The notes beneath the pieces were generated by a model, which had not been told where the DNA came from, made no database searches, and saw only the letters and a program-made list of their open reading frames with translations. A stretch of DNA of 40,325 nt. Origin: an uncultured Lachnospiraceae bacterium. GTDB taxonomy: Bacteria > Bacillota > Clostridia > Lachnospirales > Lachnospiraceae. Of this stretch, positions 25,001 through 33,496 are shown one piece after another (positions within the stretch are counted from its first letter, which is position 1; each line of letters begins with the position of its first letter). The translations under genes were made by a program, and so were the position numbers. The DNA lies in contig CAMNQH010000032.1 of assembly GCA_946549035.1 (NCBI GenBank), forward strand, positions 1 through 40,325. The letters are read 5' to 3'.

Positions 25001-26308
25001 GAAAAGCAGAAGAACGTGCGCAAAATTCTGCCTGCCAGCTATGAGCGGACCGTGTTTACAGAAGAAATGCGGAAAAACTATACCATTCTCTGCCCCCAAA
25101 TGTCCCCCATTCATTTCGACCTGATCGAGCCTGCCTTCCAGGCCTCCGGTTACAATCTGGTGGTATTGAAAAACGACAATCGTTCCGCCGTGGACGTAGG
25201 TCTGCGTTATGTGAACAACGACGCCTGCTATCCTTCTCTGATGGTAGTGGGACAGATTATGGACGCCATATTATCCGGCGACTACGACTTAAACCGGACG
25301 GCGGTAATTATTACCCAGACGGGAGGGGGCTGCCGCGCTTCCAACTATATCGGCTTTATCCGCCGCGCTCTGGAGAAGGCCGGATGCCCCGAGATTCCGG
25401 TTATTTCCCTTAACTTAAGCGGACTGGAAGGGAATCCGGGATTTAAGTTCACTCCCATCCTGCTCCAGAAGGGACTGTACGGCGTGGTGTTTGGGGACAT
25501 TTTCATGCGCTGCTTATACCGGACCCGGCCCTATGAAGCCACAAAAGGCTCCGCTAACGCACTCCATGAAAAATGGAAAAGGAAATGCACCGCCTTCCTT
25601 TCCACCCCTAAATTATTATCTCACCGGAAGTTCAAGCATTACTGCCGTCAAATCATCCGTGATTTTGACAACCTTCCTATGCTGGATATCCAAAAGCCCC
25701 GGGTAGGCGTGGTAGGGGAGATTTTGGTAAAATTTCTGCCCGCCGCCAACAATTATCTGGTAGAGCTGCTAGAGGCAGAAGGGGCGGAGGCTGTTGTGCC
25801 TGACTTATTAGACTTTTTCTTATACTGTTTCTATAACCAGAACTTTAAAACAGACTACCTGGGCATGAAAAAGTCATCCAAGCGCAATGCCAATCTAGGA
25901 ATAAAAGCTTTAGAATGGTTACGGAGCGCAGCTCGGGACGAATTTAACAAGAGCCGCCATTTCCATGCGCCGGCCCATATTGAAGACCTGGCGAAATACG
26001 CCTCCCCTATTGTCTCCCAAGGCAATCAGACCGGAGAGGGCTGGTTCTTAACAGGAGAAATGCTAGAGCTGATTCATACGGGAACCAACAATATCGTATG
26101 CGCCCAGCCTTTTGCCTGCCTGCCGAACCATGTAGTGGGCAAGGGCGTCATCAAAGAGCTCCGCCATCGCTACCCCCTTTCCAATATTGTGGCCATCGAC
26201 TACGATCCTGGAGCCAGTGAGGTGAACCAGTTAAACCGCATCAAGCTGATGCTGTCTACCGCACAAAAAAATCTAAAAGCGGACCGTCAGGCCTCCCGGG
26301 TAGAATAA
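22028..26308 (+). CDS. Giant fused acyl-CoA dehydratase activase-related protein
   Basis: A 1426-aa protein of the BadF/BadG/BcrA/HgdC-related family. It holds two ASKHA ATPase domains, one at about 13-265 ([11 protein letters not shown]132 in CAGGTGSF, C171 in RCGVFAKTD) and one at about 328-590 ([18 protein letters not shown]451 in CSSGCGSF, C490 in RCTVF). The paired cysteines match the residues that hold the bridging 4Fe-4S cluster in HgdC-type activases. A Cys motif (CKGCTNNC, about 615-625) and a DUF2229-like part follow, then an HgdB-like C-terminal region. Characterised relatives use ATP to drive one electron into 2-hydroxyacyl-CoA dehydratases or benzoyl-CoA reductases, but these large fused versions are largely uncharacterised. 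No dehydratase subunits lie beside it. AGGAAG sits just before the ATG; an ATG at residue 5 is an alternative. Confidence 0.9.
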   Translation: MVKIMAKKDLHKLGIDIGSTTVKIAILNSDNELLTSDYQRHFANIRETLSDLLKKAYDTLGNLILAPMITGSGGLTLAKHLDIPLVQEVMSVSTALQDYAPQTDVAIELGGEDAKIIYFEGGNVEQRMNGICAGGTGSFIDQMASLLQTDATGLNTYAEDYKAIYPIAARCGVFAKTDIQPLINEGATREDLSASIFQAVVNQTISGLACGKPIRGHVAFLGGPLHFLPELKAAFIRTLHLDQEHIIAPDHSHLFAAIGSALNYKEEQTTSLQEIIQKLSSDIHMEFEVERMEPLFADDKAYELFKKRHSAHHVTTGDLSTYQGDCYLGIDAGSTTTKVALVGEDGSLLYSFYSSNNGSPLATAISSLQEIYSLLPEGARIVHSCSTGYGEALMKAAFLLDEGEVETVAHYYAAAFFNPNVDCILDIGGQDMKCIKIKDQTVDSVQLNEACSSGCGSFIETFAKSLNYSVEDFAQAALFAQNPIDLGTRCTVFMNSKVKQAQKEGAEVSDISAGLAYSVIKNALFKVIKVSDAKDLGQHIVVQGGTFYNDAVLRSFEKISGCEAVRPDIAGIMGAFGASLIARERHEAGYKSTMLSIEDINALTFETKLSRCKGCTNNCLLTINRFSGGRQYITGNRCEKGLGLEKNKEQIPNLFDYKNKRIFDYPPLEKEKAPRGTVGIPRVLNMYENFPFWAVFFRKLGFSVMLSPQSTRKIYEMGIESIPSESECYPAKLAHGHVSWLIREHADFIFYPCIPYERNEFPDSNNHYNCPIVTSYAENIKNNVDEITSGQMRFLNPFLSFGDKQALLTQLQQVFSKEFSISMEEVKHAVDAGWEELANLRLEMQKKGEETLKYMEETGRRGIVLAGRPYHVDPEIHHGIPELINSYGIAVLTEDSVSHLHKVERPLIVMDQWMYHSRLYAAANFVKTREDLDLIQLNSFGCGLDAVTTDAVGDILTKSGKIYTCLKIDEVNNLGAARIRIRSLLSAIRVKEKQKNVRKILPASYERTVFTEEMRKNYTILCPQMSPIHFDLIEPAFQASGYNLVVLKNDNRSAVDVGLRYVNNDACYPSLMVVGQIMDAILSGDYDLNRTAVIITQTGGGCRASNYIGFIRRALEKAGCPEIPVISLNLSGLEGNPGFKFTPILLQKGLYGVVFGDIFMRCLYRTRPYEATKGSANALHEKWKRKCTAFLSTPKLLSHRKFKHYCRQIIRDFDNLPMLDIQKPRVGVVGEILVKFLPAANNYLVELLEAEGAEAVVPDLLDFFLYCFYNQNFKTDYLGMKKSSKRNANLGIKALEWLRSAARDEFNKSRHFHAPAHIEDLAKYASPIVSQGNQTGEGWFLTGEMLELIHTGTNNIVCAQPFACLPNHVVGKGVIKELRHRYPLSNIVAIDYDPGASEVNQLNRIKLMLSTAQKNLKADRQASRVE

Positions 26309-26343
26309 CACGAATCTATCTCCTATCCGGCGATAAAAACCTA

Positions 26344-26371
26344 GAGGGTGTTTGAATCTTCAAACACCCTC
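26344..26371. terminator. Bidirectional terminator between the activase gene and rbsK
   Basis: Perfect 13-bp arms GAGGGTGTTTGAA (26344-26356) and its complement (26359-26371) in the gap of two convergent genes. A-rich sequence lies on one side and TTAAT on the other, giving modest U-tracts both ways. Confidence 0.75.
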
Positions 26372-26419
26372 TTAATATGCATTCATATCCTGGCAAATCA
26401 TATAGTATCAATTTTTCTT

Positions 26420-27304
26420 CTATTTCAATACCCGTTCCACTTCCTGAGCGCTGGGCATCCCGCTTTGGGCTCCAAATCTTTCAATGGACAATCCTGCTGC
26501 TGCATTTCCATAAATCAAAGCGGACCGTACATCCGCCCCGGATGCAATCTGTACGCAGAAGGCTCCGTTTAGCGTATCCCCCGCTCCTGTAGTATCCACC
26601 ACTTTCGCCGGGTGTGCGGGAACCGTCACAATCTCCCCGGATTTCAAACAAGTCGTCACTCCCTTTGCCCCCTGGGTAACAATCAATTTCTCCGGATACT
26701 TCCTCAGCAGCTGCTCCAACGGGGCATCCTCTCCAAAAATCAATCCCGCTTCGTGTTCATTGGGGGTGAGATACGATACCTTATCTACCATTTCCATAGG
26801 AACCTTCGCTGCCGGAGCCGGATTTAACACCACCGGGATATGATTCTGACTGCAAAAATCAATGACATAATGAACGGTATCCAGGGAAATCTCCTGCTGA
26901 AGAACCACCATATCAAAATATTTTAGCTCATGTTTCACTTCATCCACATAGGCTCTGTCTACCTTTTCATTGGCTCCTGGAACAATCACAATCGTATTAT
27001 CATTTTCACCAATGGTAATCATTGCCGTTCCGGTGGGAACCTCCTTTAAAACCTGGATATGTTCTGTCAAAACTCCCTCATTCTCAAGGTTTTTTAATAC
27101 CCTCTGTCCACTGTCGTCCGCTCCTACGCAGCCGAACATTGCAACCTCTGCTCCCAGCCTGGCCATAGCCACCGCCTGGTTTGCGCCCTTTCCTCCCGGA
27201 TAAAAGCTTATGCTGCTTCCCCGGATGGTTTCCCCTTTTAAGGGAATCCGCTCCGCAGTTATTACCATGTCCATATTGATACTTCCAACCACCGCTAACC
27301 TCAT
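26420..27304 (-). CDS. rbsK: Ribokinase
   Basis: A 294-aa PfkB-family kinase that phosphorylates D-ribose at O-5 in the cytoplasm. It shows the ribokinase N-terminal signature VVGSINMDMV, the substrate-binding YPGGKGANQAVAMARLG, and the C-terminal ATP/anion-hole motif DTTGAGDTLNGAF with the catalytic Asp. No rbsD or ribose ABC transporter genes adjoin it, so it may work on ribose from nucleoside turnover. It lies 122 bases downstream of asnS, separated by a terminator. A related sugar kinase specificity is possible but the sequence fits RbsK well. Confidence 0.9.
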   Translation of the reverse strand: MRLAVVGSINMDMVITAERIPLKGETIRGSSISFYPGGKGANQAVAMARLGAEVAMFGCVGADDSGQRVLKNLENEGVLTEHIQVLKEVPTGTAMITIGENDNTIVIVPGANEKVDRAYVDEVKHELKYFDMVVLQQEISLDTVHYVIDFCSQNHIPVVLNPAPAAKVPMEMVDKVSYLTPNEHEAGLIFGEDAPLEQLLRKYPEKLIVTQGAKGVTTCLKSGEIVTVPAHPAKVVDTTGAGDTLNGAFCVQIASGADVRSALIYGNAAAGLSIERFGAQSGMPSAQEVERVLK

Positions 27305-27348
27305 AGCCGTCCTCCATTCATGTTACCCTACAGGGAACGCAGGATCCC

Positions 27349-27381
27349 TAAAACAACCGGCGCAGCTAACGCTCCGCCGGT
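27349..27381 (-). terminator. Intrinsic terminator after asnS
   Basis: On the minus strand ACCGGCG (27375-27381) pairs with CGCCGGT (27356-27362) around a 12-base loop, followed by TGTTTTAGG. It lies 45 bases after the asnS stop codon and before rbsK. Confidence 0.8.
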
Positions 27382-27426
27382 GAACATAAAGTATCTGCCG
27401 TTTCATTTTAAATTCAAATTTTCCTT

Positions 27427-28818
27427 TTACAAATCACAGTTATTTACTGTTCTCGGGAAGGGAAGCACATCACGAATGTTGCTCATTCCGGTCAAATACA
27501 TGACGCAGCGCTCAAAGCCTAAGCCAAATCCTGCGTGCCGGGCAGAACCGTACTTACGCAGATCCAGATAAAACTCATAGTCTTCCTTGTTAAGCCCCAT
27601 CTCTTCAATTCGGCCGCACAATTTCTGGTAATCATCCTCCCTCTGGCTTCCTCCGATAATCTCCCCGATGCCAGGCACCAGACAGTCCATAGCCGCAACC
27701 GTCTTGCCGTCCGGATTCATCTTCATATAGAAAGCCTTGATCTCCTTGGGATAATCTGTTACAAAAACAGGACGCTGAAATACTTCTTCTGTCAGATACC
27801 GTTCGTGTTCCGTCTGCAAATCCACACCCCAGGAAACCTTATATTCAAAATTGTCGTTATTCTTTTCCAAAATCTCAATCGCCTGGGTATAAGTTACATG
27901 GCCAAAATCGGAATTCGCAACGTGGTTCAGCCGTTCCAGCAATCCTTTATCCACAAAGCTGTTAAAGAAATTCATCTCTTCCGGAGCCTGTTCCAGCACG
28001 AAACGAATGATATACTTCAGCATACTTTCCGCCAGCATCATATCGTCTTTCAAGTCTGCAAAGGCTATTTCCGGCTCAATCATCCAGAATTCCGCCGCAT
28101 GGCGGGTAGTATTGGAATTCTCTGCCCGAAAGGTAGGTCCGAAGGTATAAATATTACGAAACGCCATAGCGTACGTCTCTCCGTTTAACTGTCCGCTGAC
28201 GGTAAGATTGGTAGGCTTATTAAAAAAGTCCTTGCCATAATCCACATCCCCTGCTTCTGTTTTCGGCAGGTTGTTCAAATCCAGCGTTGTCACCTGGAAC
28301 ATCTCGCCTGCGCCCTCGCAGTCGCTTCCGGTAATGATGGGCGTATGCACATACACAAAATCCCGTTCCTGAAAAAACTTGTGAATGGCATATGCAATCA
28401 AGGAACGTACCCGAAAGACTGCCTGAAATGTATTCGTCCTGGGTCTCAAATGAGAAATCGTCCGCAGATATTCAAAGGAATGGCGCTTTTTTTGCAGAGG
28501 ATAGTCCGGAGTAGAGGCGCCTTCTATGATTACCTCCTGGGCCTGAACCTCAAAGGGCTGTTTTGCCGAAGGAGTGGGAACCAGCGTCCCTTTTACCAAA
28601 ATAGCCGCTCCTACGTTCAGCTTGGATATTTCGCCATAATTACTTAATTGATCGGAATAGACCACCTGAAGGGGTTCAAAAAAGGTTCCGTCGTTTACAA
28701 CAATAAATCCAAAGTTTTTGGAGTTACGGACGCTCCGGACCCAGCCGCAGATCTCCACTGTCTGGTCTAAATATTGTTCTCTGTTTCTAAATAGATCTTT
28801 TATGCTTGTCAGTTTCAT
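27427..28818 (-). CDS. asnS: Asparagine--tRNA ligase
   Basis: A 463-aa class II synthetase that charges tRNA-Asn. An N-terminal OB-fold anticodon domain ([23 protein letters not shown]) is followed by the catalytic core with motif 2 around [21 protein letters not shown] and motif 3 [15 protein letters not shown] near the C-terminus. The length is normal for bacterial AsnRS, and the asparagine-specific features fit better than AspRS. The start is 36 bases behind the PPIase lipoprotein gene, so the two are probably co-transcribed, and a terminator follows the stop. Confidence 0.96.
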   Translation of the reverse strand: MKLTSIKDLFRNREQYLDQTVEICGWVRSVRNSKNFGFIVVNDGTFFEPLQVVYSDQLSNYGEISKLNVGAAILVKGTLVPTPSAKQPFEVQAQEVIIEGASTPDYPLQKKRHSFEYLRTISHLRPRTNTFQAVFRVRSLIAYAIHKFFQERDFVYVHTPIITGSDCEGAGEMFQVTTLDLNNLPKTEAGDVDYGKDFFNKPTNLTVSGQLNGETYAMAFRNIYTFGPTFRAENSNTTRHAAEFWMIEPEIAFADLKDDMMLAESMLKYIIRFVLEQAPEEMNFFNSFVDKGLLERLNHVANSDFGHVTYTQAIEILEKNNDNFEYKVSWGVDLQTEHERYLTEEVFQRPVFVTDYPKEIKAFYMKMNPDGKTVAAMDCLVPGIGEIIGGSQREDDYQKLCGRIEEMGLNKEDYEFYLDLRKYGSARHAGFGLGFERCVMYLTGMSNIRDVLPFPRTVNNCDL

Positions 28819-28854
28819 TTCATAATCTCCTTCCCGGTTTCCAGCAATCTTTTG

Positions 28855-30039
28855 CTATTCTTCCTTCTCACCTTCGTCTGAGGACTCTTCCTGGTCTTTG
28901 GTGCCGGCTTCCGAGTCATCCTCAGGGGTCTCGGTATCAGCTTCCGAGTCATCCTCAGGGGTCTCGGTATCGGCTTCGCCATCAGACACACCGTCCGGGG
29001 TAGGTACGGTATAGTTGATTTTGGCATTTTCCACTACATAGTCCATCACCTTATTCCCCAGGCAAATCTGTCTTACATAGTCTTTGCCGTACTGCTCATA
29101 CAGCTCTTCTTCTGTGGTAAATCCATAAGTGGCCAACATATTGTTCACAAATGTCTGATATTCTTCCTCATTTACATCCAGCTTTTCCTTATCGGCTATG
29201 GCCTGAAGAATCAGTTCAAACTCCAGACTGCTTTTTACATCCTCTGTAATCTGCTCCTCATACGCTTCTTCCGTAAGATTGGCCTGTTTGAGATATTCCT
29301 CCAGACTGGAGCCCTGAGATTCATAGCTTTTTTCAGCCTGCTTTTTATAGGTCTCCACCCGTTCTTTCAGCATGTCTTCCGGAATTTCCTTTACAGTACA
29401 GTTCTCCTGAATCTTGGCAATGGCGGCAGAACGCGCGCTGGCCTGGGCATAATAATCATTGGAGCTATCCAGCGTCTTCTTAACATCTTCTAGGAACTGC
29501 TCCACGGTAGCCTGCCCAAAATTCTGCGACACATACTCGTCCGTTATCGTATCATAGGTCACTTCCTTCGCCTTTACAATCCTGTTGACCTTCACATCAA
29601 ATACCACCGGTTTTCCGGAAAAATCCGGATTATTCTGATAGGGATCGGGAAATTTCAAATTAAGGGATCGGGATTCCCCCACCTTGGCTCCCACCAGGCC
29701 GTCTTCAAACCCTTCGATAAAGGAATTTGAACCAATTACCAAAATATAATTGTCCGCCGTGCCTCCGGCAAAAGCCTCGCCGTCCATTTTTCCTTCATAA
29801 TTAATATCCACTGTGTCCCCGTCTTCTACCTTATCTTTCTTTACCGTCTCGTAGTCAGGATACATAGCCAGGGTCTGATTTACATAATTTTGAATGTCTT
29901 CCTCGGAAATCTCAGCCTTTTGGGCCTCAATCTCTATTCCCTTATACTCTCCAAGTTCTACATAGTTCTTCTTACCGCACCCTGTAAACACTGTCAGGAC
30001 GCACAAACCGGCGATCCATGCCGCTGCAAATTTCTTCAT
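28855..30039 (-). CDS. Trigger-factor-like FKBP peptidyl-prolyl isomerase lipoprotein
   Basis: A 394-aa exported lipoprotein. A signal peptide ends in the lipobox VFTGC (Cys near residue 20). A linker and an FKBP-type PPIase domain follow (DGDTVDINYEGKMDGEAFAGG, FIEGFEDGLVGAKVGE), then a long helical region like the trigger-factor C-terminal/SurA-type chaperone domain (about 185-345). The tail is strongly acidic and holds an 11-residue repeat (DSEADTETPED) encoded by a 33-bp DNA repeat at about 28905-28975. It probably folds secreted proteins at the outer face of the membrane. The ATG at 30039 starts the signal peptide; the frame remains open upstream but that part is not protein-like. AAAGG lies upstream. 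Confidence 0.88.
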   Translation of the reverse strand: MKKFAAAWIAGLCVLTVFTGCGKKNYVELGEYKGIEIEAQKAEISEEDIQNYVNQTLAMYPDYETVKKDKVEDGDTVDINYEGKMDGEAFAGGTADNYILVIGSNSFIEGFEDGLVGAKVGESRSLNLKFPDPYQNNPDFSGKPVVFDVKVNRIVKAKEVTYDTITDEYVSQNFGQATVEQFLEDVKKTLDSSNDYYAQASARSAAIAKIQENCTVKEIPEDMLKERVETYKKQAEKSYESQGSSLEEYLKQANLTEEAYEEQITEDVKSSLEFELILQAIADKEKLDVNEEEYQTFVNNMLATYGFTTEEELYEQYGKDYVRQICLGNKVMDYVVENAKINYTVPTPDGVSDGEADTETPEDDSEADTETPEDDSEAGTKDQEESSDEGEKEE

Positions 30040-30159
30040 ATCATCATTACCTTTCTGTTTTCTATGGATCATTCTGCTTCCATAGTATATAAAGATACCA
30101 TATTTCCCGGAAAATGAAAAGCCTTGCCACAAATAATTCACAAATAAATCAGATATCCT

Positions 30160-30187
30160 TTGCACTTTCTGTAAAAAGGGATATAAT
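30160..30187 (+). promoter_or_regulatory. Promoter of pncB
   Basis: TTGCAC (30160-30165) and TATAAT (30182-30187) on the plus strand, spacer 16 bp. It predicts a leader of about 70 bases before the ATG at 30264. Confidence 0.75.
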
Positions 30188-30203
30188 GATAAGAGAAAAA
30201 CAT

Positions 30204-30263
30204 GAGAGGAGCCGGGCAAAGCTGCCCCGGCGAATGCATCCTGGCATTTGCCGCGAACAAACT
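30204..30263 (+). promoter_or_regulatory. Structured pncB leader with competing hairpins and no adjacent ribosome binding site
   Basis: Two stems share the bases CGGC at 30228-30231. Hairpin 1 pairs GCCGGGC (30211-30217) with GCCCCGGC (30224-30231). Hairpin 2 pairs CGGCGAATGC (30228-30237) with GCATTTGCCG (30244-30253). They cannot form together at full length. The only strong Shine-Dalgarno-like run, GAGAGGAG, lies about 50 bases before the ATG, upstream of both hairpins. This resembles a switchable leader, but I cannot match it to a named riboswitch. Confidence 0.5.
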
Positions 30264-31718
30264 ATGAGCACACTGAATTTAACACTCTTGACGGATCTGT
30301 ATGAATTAACCATGATGCAGGGCTATTTCAAGACAAACAACCATGATGTGGTAGTCTTTGACGCATTTTACCGAGCCAATCCTTCCGGGGGAGGATACGC
30401 CGTCTGTGCAGGGCTGGAGCAAGTCATAGACTATGTAAAAAATCTTCACTTTGACCAGGAGGATGTTTCCTATTTAAGGAGCCTTGGCATCTTCGACGAC
30501 GATTTCCTTCAATATCTAAGCGACTTCCATTTTTCCGGAGATATTTACGCCATTCCAGAAGGCACCGTTATTTTTCCCCGGGAACCTTTAATCAAGGTAA
30601 TCGCGCCTATTATGGAAGCGCAGTTGATTGAAACCGCCATTTTAAATATCATCAACCATCAAAGCCTGATTGCCACCAAGGCTGCCCGGGTCTGCTATGC
30701 CGCCCAGGGAGACGGTGTGATGGAATTCGGCCTGCGCCGGGCCCAAGGCCCCGATTCCGGTACTTACGGCGCAAGAGCCGCCGTAATCGGAGGCTGTGCC
30801 GGAACCTCCAACGTCCTGGCGGGCCAAATGTTCGACATCCCGGTAAAAGGCACCCATGCCCACAGTTGGATTATGAGCTTTTCCGACGAATACACCGCGT
30901 TCAAAACATATGCTGATTTGTACCCCTCCGCCTGCATCCTGCTTGTGGATACTTATGATACGCTCAAATCCGGCGTTCCCAATGCCATTCGGGTATTCCG
31001 GGAGCTGAAAGAAGCTGGAATTCCCCTTACCTTTTACGGAGTCCGTATGGACAGCGGCGACCTGGCCTACCTCTCCAAAAAAGTCCGCAGTATGCTGGAC
31101 GAAGCCGGCTTTTTCGACGCCGTAATTTCCGCTTCCAATGACTTAGACGAATATCTCATTGAAAGCTTAAAGATTCAGGGGGCCACCATTACCTCCTGGG
31201 GCGTAGGAACCAACCTGATTACTTCCAAGGACTGCCCGGCTTTTGGGGGCGTATACAAGTTAGCCGCCATTCAGGATGAAAAGGGAAATTTTATTCCCAA
31301 AATCAAACTGTCGGAAAACACAGAAAAAGTTACGAACCCGGGAAACAAAACCGTCTATCGTATCTATGAAAAAGATTCCGGCAAAGTCAAAGCAGACCTG
31401 ATCTGCCTGGTGGGAGAAACCTTTGACGAATCCAAAGATCTCAGGCTTTTTGACCCGGTGGAAACCTGGAAAAAGACCCGGCTTCCCGGCGGTTCCTATA
31501 CCATGCGGGAGCTCTTTGTCCCTATATTTAAAAAAGGAACCTGCATCTATGAAAGCCCCTCTGTGATGGAGATCCAAGAATACTGTAATCAGGAAAAAGA
31601 TACCCTTTGGAATGAAACGAAGCGTTTTGTAAATCCCCATCATATTTATGTGGACTTATCGGATAAGCTCTTTCAAATGAAAACAGATTTGTTTAATGAA
31701 ATGAGCAATCAGGAATAG
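30264..31718 (+). CDS. pncB: Nicotinate phosphoribosyltransferase
   Basis: A 484-aa enzyme that joins nicotinate to PRPP to give nicotinate mononucleotide in NAD salvage. The N-terminus LTLLTDLYELTMMQGYF, the substrate region EFGLRRAQGPDSG, the GTHAHSWIMSF segment and GVRMDSGDLAYLSKKVR are all typical of this family. The frame is open for 50 codons further upstream, but I start at the ATG at 30264 because that matches where the family begins. No Shine-Dalgarno sequence lies near this ATG, and the leader is structured. It is divergent from the PPIase lipoprotein gene and stands alone with its own promoter and terminator. Confidence 0.95.
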   Translation: MSTLNLTLLTDLYELTMMQGYFKTNNHDVVVFDAFYRANPSGGGYAVCAGLEQVIDYVKNLHFDQEDVSYLRSLGIFDDDFLQYLSDFHFSGDIYAIPEGTVIFPREPLIKVIAPIMEAQLIETAILNIINHQSLIATKAARVCYAAQGDGVMEFGLRRAQGPDSGTYGARAAVIGGCAGTSNVLAGQMFDIPVKGTHAHSWIMSFSDEYTAFKTYADLYPSACILLVDTYDTLKSGVPNAIRVFRELKEAGIPLTFYGVRMDSGDLAYLSKKVRSMLDEAGFFDAVISASNDLDEYLIESLKIQGATITSWGVGTNLITSKDCPAFGGVYKLAAIQDEKGNFIPKIKLSENTEKVTNPGNKTVYRIYEKDSGKVKADLICLVGETFDESKDLRLFDPVETWKKTRLPGGSYTMRELFVPIFKKGTCIYESPSVMEIQEYCNQEKDTLWNETKRFVNPHHIYVDLSDKLFQMKTDLFNEMSNQE

Positions 31719-31737
31719 TAAGAAGCAAATTCATTTT

Positions 31738-31793
31738 GCCGATAAAAAAGGACGGGAAAAAGCAACTGCTTCTCTCTCGTCCTTTTTATCGGC
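31738..31793. terminator. Bidirectional terminator between pncB and the glycosyltransferase gene
   Basis: GCCGATAAAAAAGGACG (31738-31754) pairs with CGTCCTTTTTATCGGC (31778-31793) with one bulged base. The A- and T-tracts are inside the stem, so either strand gives a stem followed by U-rich sequence. The flanking genes are convergent. Confidence 0.8.
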
Positions 31794-31815
31794 TCCTAAA
31801 ACCAGACAGCCTTTA

Positions 31816-32832
31816 CTAATTAAACCCGATCACCTTCTGTGAAATCTTATATGCAACCACAGAAATCTTCCTGCCGCCTCTTCCCGGCAGATTCATGGTC
31901 TGTCCCATGATACCGTTTCTAAGATGGTGAAACAGGCGCAGGTCATAATCCTTAATATATTTCCACAGCTCTCTTTTTTTGCTCAAATTCTCCTCCGTAC
32001 CGGAGCGGATACACATAATCGTAGAAATGACCGTGATAATTTCCAGATAATTAAACATGTATTTCCGCAGCTTCTTATTGGGAAGCTTCCATAAATCCAC
32101 CGCTTCTATCATTAGCTTGTTTACTTTAATCTGCTGATCAATTCGCCGGATCATCACGGCCTCATTGACAGACTGATCCTCTCTGCCAATAAAATAGCGG
32201 TAAAAATCCACATCCAAATAATACATGGTTTTTACATAAGGCAGGGGGAAATATACAAAAATATTGTCCACATAAAAAGTATGTTTCGGAAGCTCCAAGC
32301 CGCATTCCCGCAAAAGCTGGGTGCGGTAAATCACAGAATGCATCAGAATATAGCGTCCTTTTTTGAAATGCTTTGCCTCCTCCCAGCCAAACAACTGCTC
32401 TTTGGGCAAAATGCTTCTGTAATGCATAACCCTTTTACGCTTTACCCCTTCCTTCTCATAAACGAAGTTGCTGATCAGCATATCTAAGGCAGTTTGGCCT
32501 CCGCTTAAGGTACGCAAAGTTTCTAAAATGCGCCGGTAAGACTCTTCATCCACCCAGTCATCACTGTCTACTACTTTAAAATACAGGCCGGTGGCATTTC
32601 GGATTCCTGCATTTACAGCTTCTCCGTGACCGCCGTTTTCCTGGTGAATCGCTTTTACGATTGAGGGATATTTTTGAGCGTATTGATCCGCAATTTGCGG
32701 CGTAGCATCCATAGAGCCGTCATCTACAATCAAAATCTCCACATCTTCCCCCCCTGGCAGCAAAGATTCAATACAATGTTCCATATAATCCTGGGAATTA
32801 TAGCAAGGAATTGCGATTGATAATAATTTCAT
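31816..32832 (-). CDS. Family 2 glycosyltransferase
   Basis: A 338-aa GT-A fold inverting glycosyltransferase with no membrane segment. The nucleotide-sugar site is clear: SIAIPCYNSQDYMEHCIESLL, EILIVDDGSMDATP, QENGGHGEAVNAGI and the metal-binding VDSDDW (DxD-like). It most likely transfers a sugar to a wall or capsular polymer or a surface protein; the donor and acceptor are not deducible. There are no capsule genes beside it. It has its own promoter about 110 bases upstream and shares a terminator with pncB. Confidence 0.88.
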   Translation of the reverse strand: MKLLSIAIPCYNSQDYMEHCIESLLPGGEDVEILIVDDGSMDATPQIADQYAQKYPSIVKAIHQENGGHGEAVNAGIRNATGLYFKVVDSDDWVDEESYRRILETLRTLSGGQTALDMLISNFVYEKEGVKRKRVMHYRSILPKEQLFGWEEAKHFKKGRYILMHSVIYRTQLLRECGLELPKHTFYVDNIFVYFPLPYVKTMYYLDVDFYRYFIGREDQSVNEAVMIRRIDQQIKVNKLMIEAVDLWKLPNKKLRKYMFNYLEIITVISTIMCIRSGTEENLSKKRELWKYIKDYDLRLFHHLRNGIMGQTMNLPGRGGRKISVVAYKISQKVIGFN

Positions 32833-32938
32833 AACTCTTTCTTCTCCTTTTGTAAGGTTTTCTTAATTTCAAAACAAGACAAGCCCGCCGTCTGATTTCT
32901 TCTTATAATCACTGGGCTTCTCATCTGTGCCTGTGGAC

Positions 32939-32968
32939 ATTATACACAGTTCTATGCCTCAGAAGCAA
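32939..32968 (-). promoter_or_regulatory. Promoter of the glycosyltransferase gene
   Basis: TTGCTT (32963-32968) and a perfect TATAAT (32939-32944) on the minus strand, spacer 18 bp, giving a leader of about 100 bases. Confidence 0.7.
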
Positions 32969-33136
32969 ATACTTTTTTCTTAAGCTTTTCTAAAAATATT
33001 GGAAACCTTTCCAGGAACTAAGAATATGAACAAAATTCATATATTATTAACAAAATTATCATAAACTGAACATATCAATGACACAACTGACAGATATACT
33101 GAAAACCATCAAAGCAAGATCATTGTTTTAGCCGAT

Positions 33137-33164
33137 AAACAATTGATTCCCCTCAATTGTTTTT
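33137..33164 (+). other. AT-rich hairpin with U-run upstream of the candidate ncRNA
   Basis: AAACAATTGA (33137-33146) and TCAATTGTTT (33153-33162) are perfect 10-bp arms around TTCCCC, followed by more T. It could be a weak terminator for an unseen plus-strand transcript. Or it could be an operator, since it overlaps a weak promoter (TTGATT 33143-33148, CATAAA 33165-33170, spacer 16) for the downstream ncRNA. The AT-rich DNA from 32970 to 33136 shows nothing else. Confidence 0.4.
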
Positions 33165-33179
33165 CATAAATCTTTTTCA

Positions 33180-33420
33180 TAGCCTTGCCTTAGGGCGTGT
33201 TCAGGCAGTTATTCCCGCGTCTTAAGGCAAGGTTCCTCCCAATTAAAATCCAGGATGCGTTGAAGAACCCCTGGAAAACAAATTATGACAACCTCACTTT
33301 TTCATACATACAACCTTTTGTAACTGTTTTGTTGCCTGTCAGCCAATAGGCGGCTTTTCCAACAAGTTACCTCTTTTTCATCCAAGGGCCGGCCTTCACA
33401 TGCCGGCCCCTTCTTTTTCT
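33180..33420 (+). ncRNA. Candidate structured non-coding RNA (about 240 nt)
   Basis: No ORF fits here, yet helices are dense. CCTTGCCTTA (33183-33192) pairs with TAAGGCAAGG (33223-33232). CCAGG (33250-33254) pairs with CCTGG (33270-33274). GTAAC (33320-33324), TGTTG (33330-33334) and GCCT (33334-33337) pair with GTTAC (33366-33370), CAACA (33360-33364) and AGGC (33348-33351). A pseudoknot GGTTCCTC/GAAGAACC (33231-33238 with 33262-33269) is possible with one mismatch. A GC-rich terminator ends the unit at 33386-33420. It does not look like tmRNA, SRP RNA, RNase P or a T-box. Whether it belongs to a named family such as raiA or 6S cannot be settled by eye. It may be a free RNA or a leader of the AraC gene. 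Confidence 0.5.
33386..33420 (+). terminator. Intrinsic terminator ending the candidate ncRNA
   Basis: GGGCCGGC (33386-33393) pairs perfectly with GCCGGCCC (33402-33409) around an 8-base loop, followed by CTTCTTTTTCT on the plus strand. The minus-strand side has no U-run, so a plus-strand transcript must end here although no plus-strand gene precedes it for 1.6 kb. Confidence 0.88.
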
Positions 33421-33496
33421 GATTCCCAAACCACATAAAACTATGATAGAATAAACCCAGATCCAACAGATTACCTTTTTTGAAAGGAGTATCTTC

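Noticed and set aside
28905..28975. Short tandem repeats considered as a CRISPR-like array
   Set aside because: They are 33-bp in-frame coding repeats without spacers in the acidic tail of the PPIase lipoprotein.
30114..30263. A 50-codon N-terminal extension of the nicotinate phosphoribosyltransferase frame
   Set aside because: It runs through the promoter and leader hairpins, and the family starts at the later ATG.
33180..33420. tmRNA, SRP RNA or T-box identity for the structured region
   Set aside because: No tRNA-like ends or tag ORF, no SRP GGAA/GNRA core, and no AGGGUGG-type T-box sequence.
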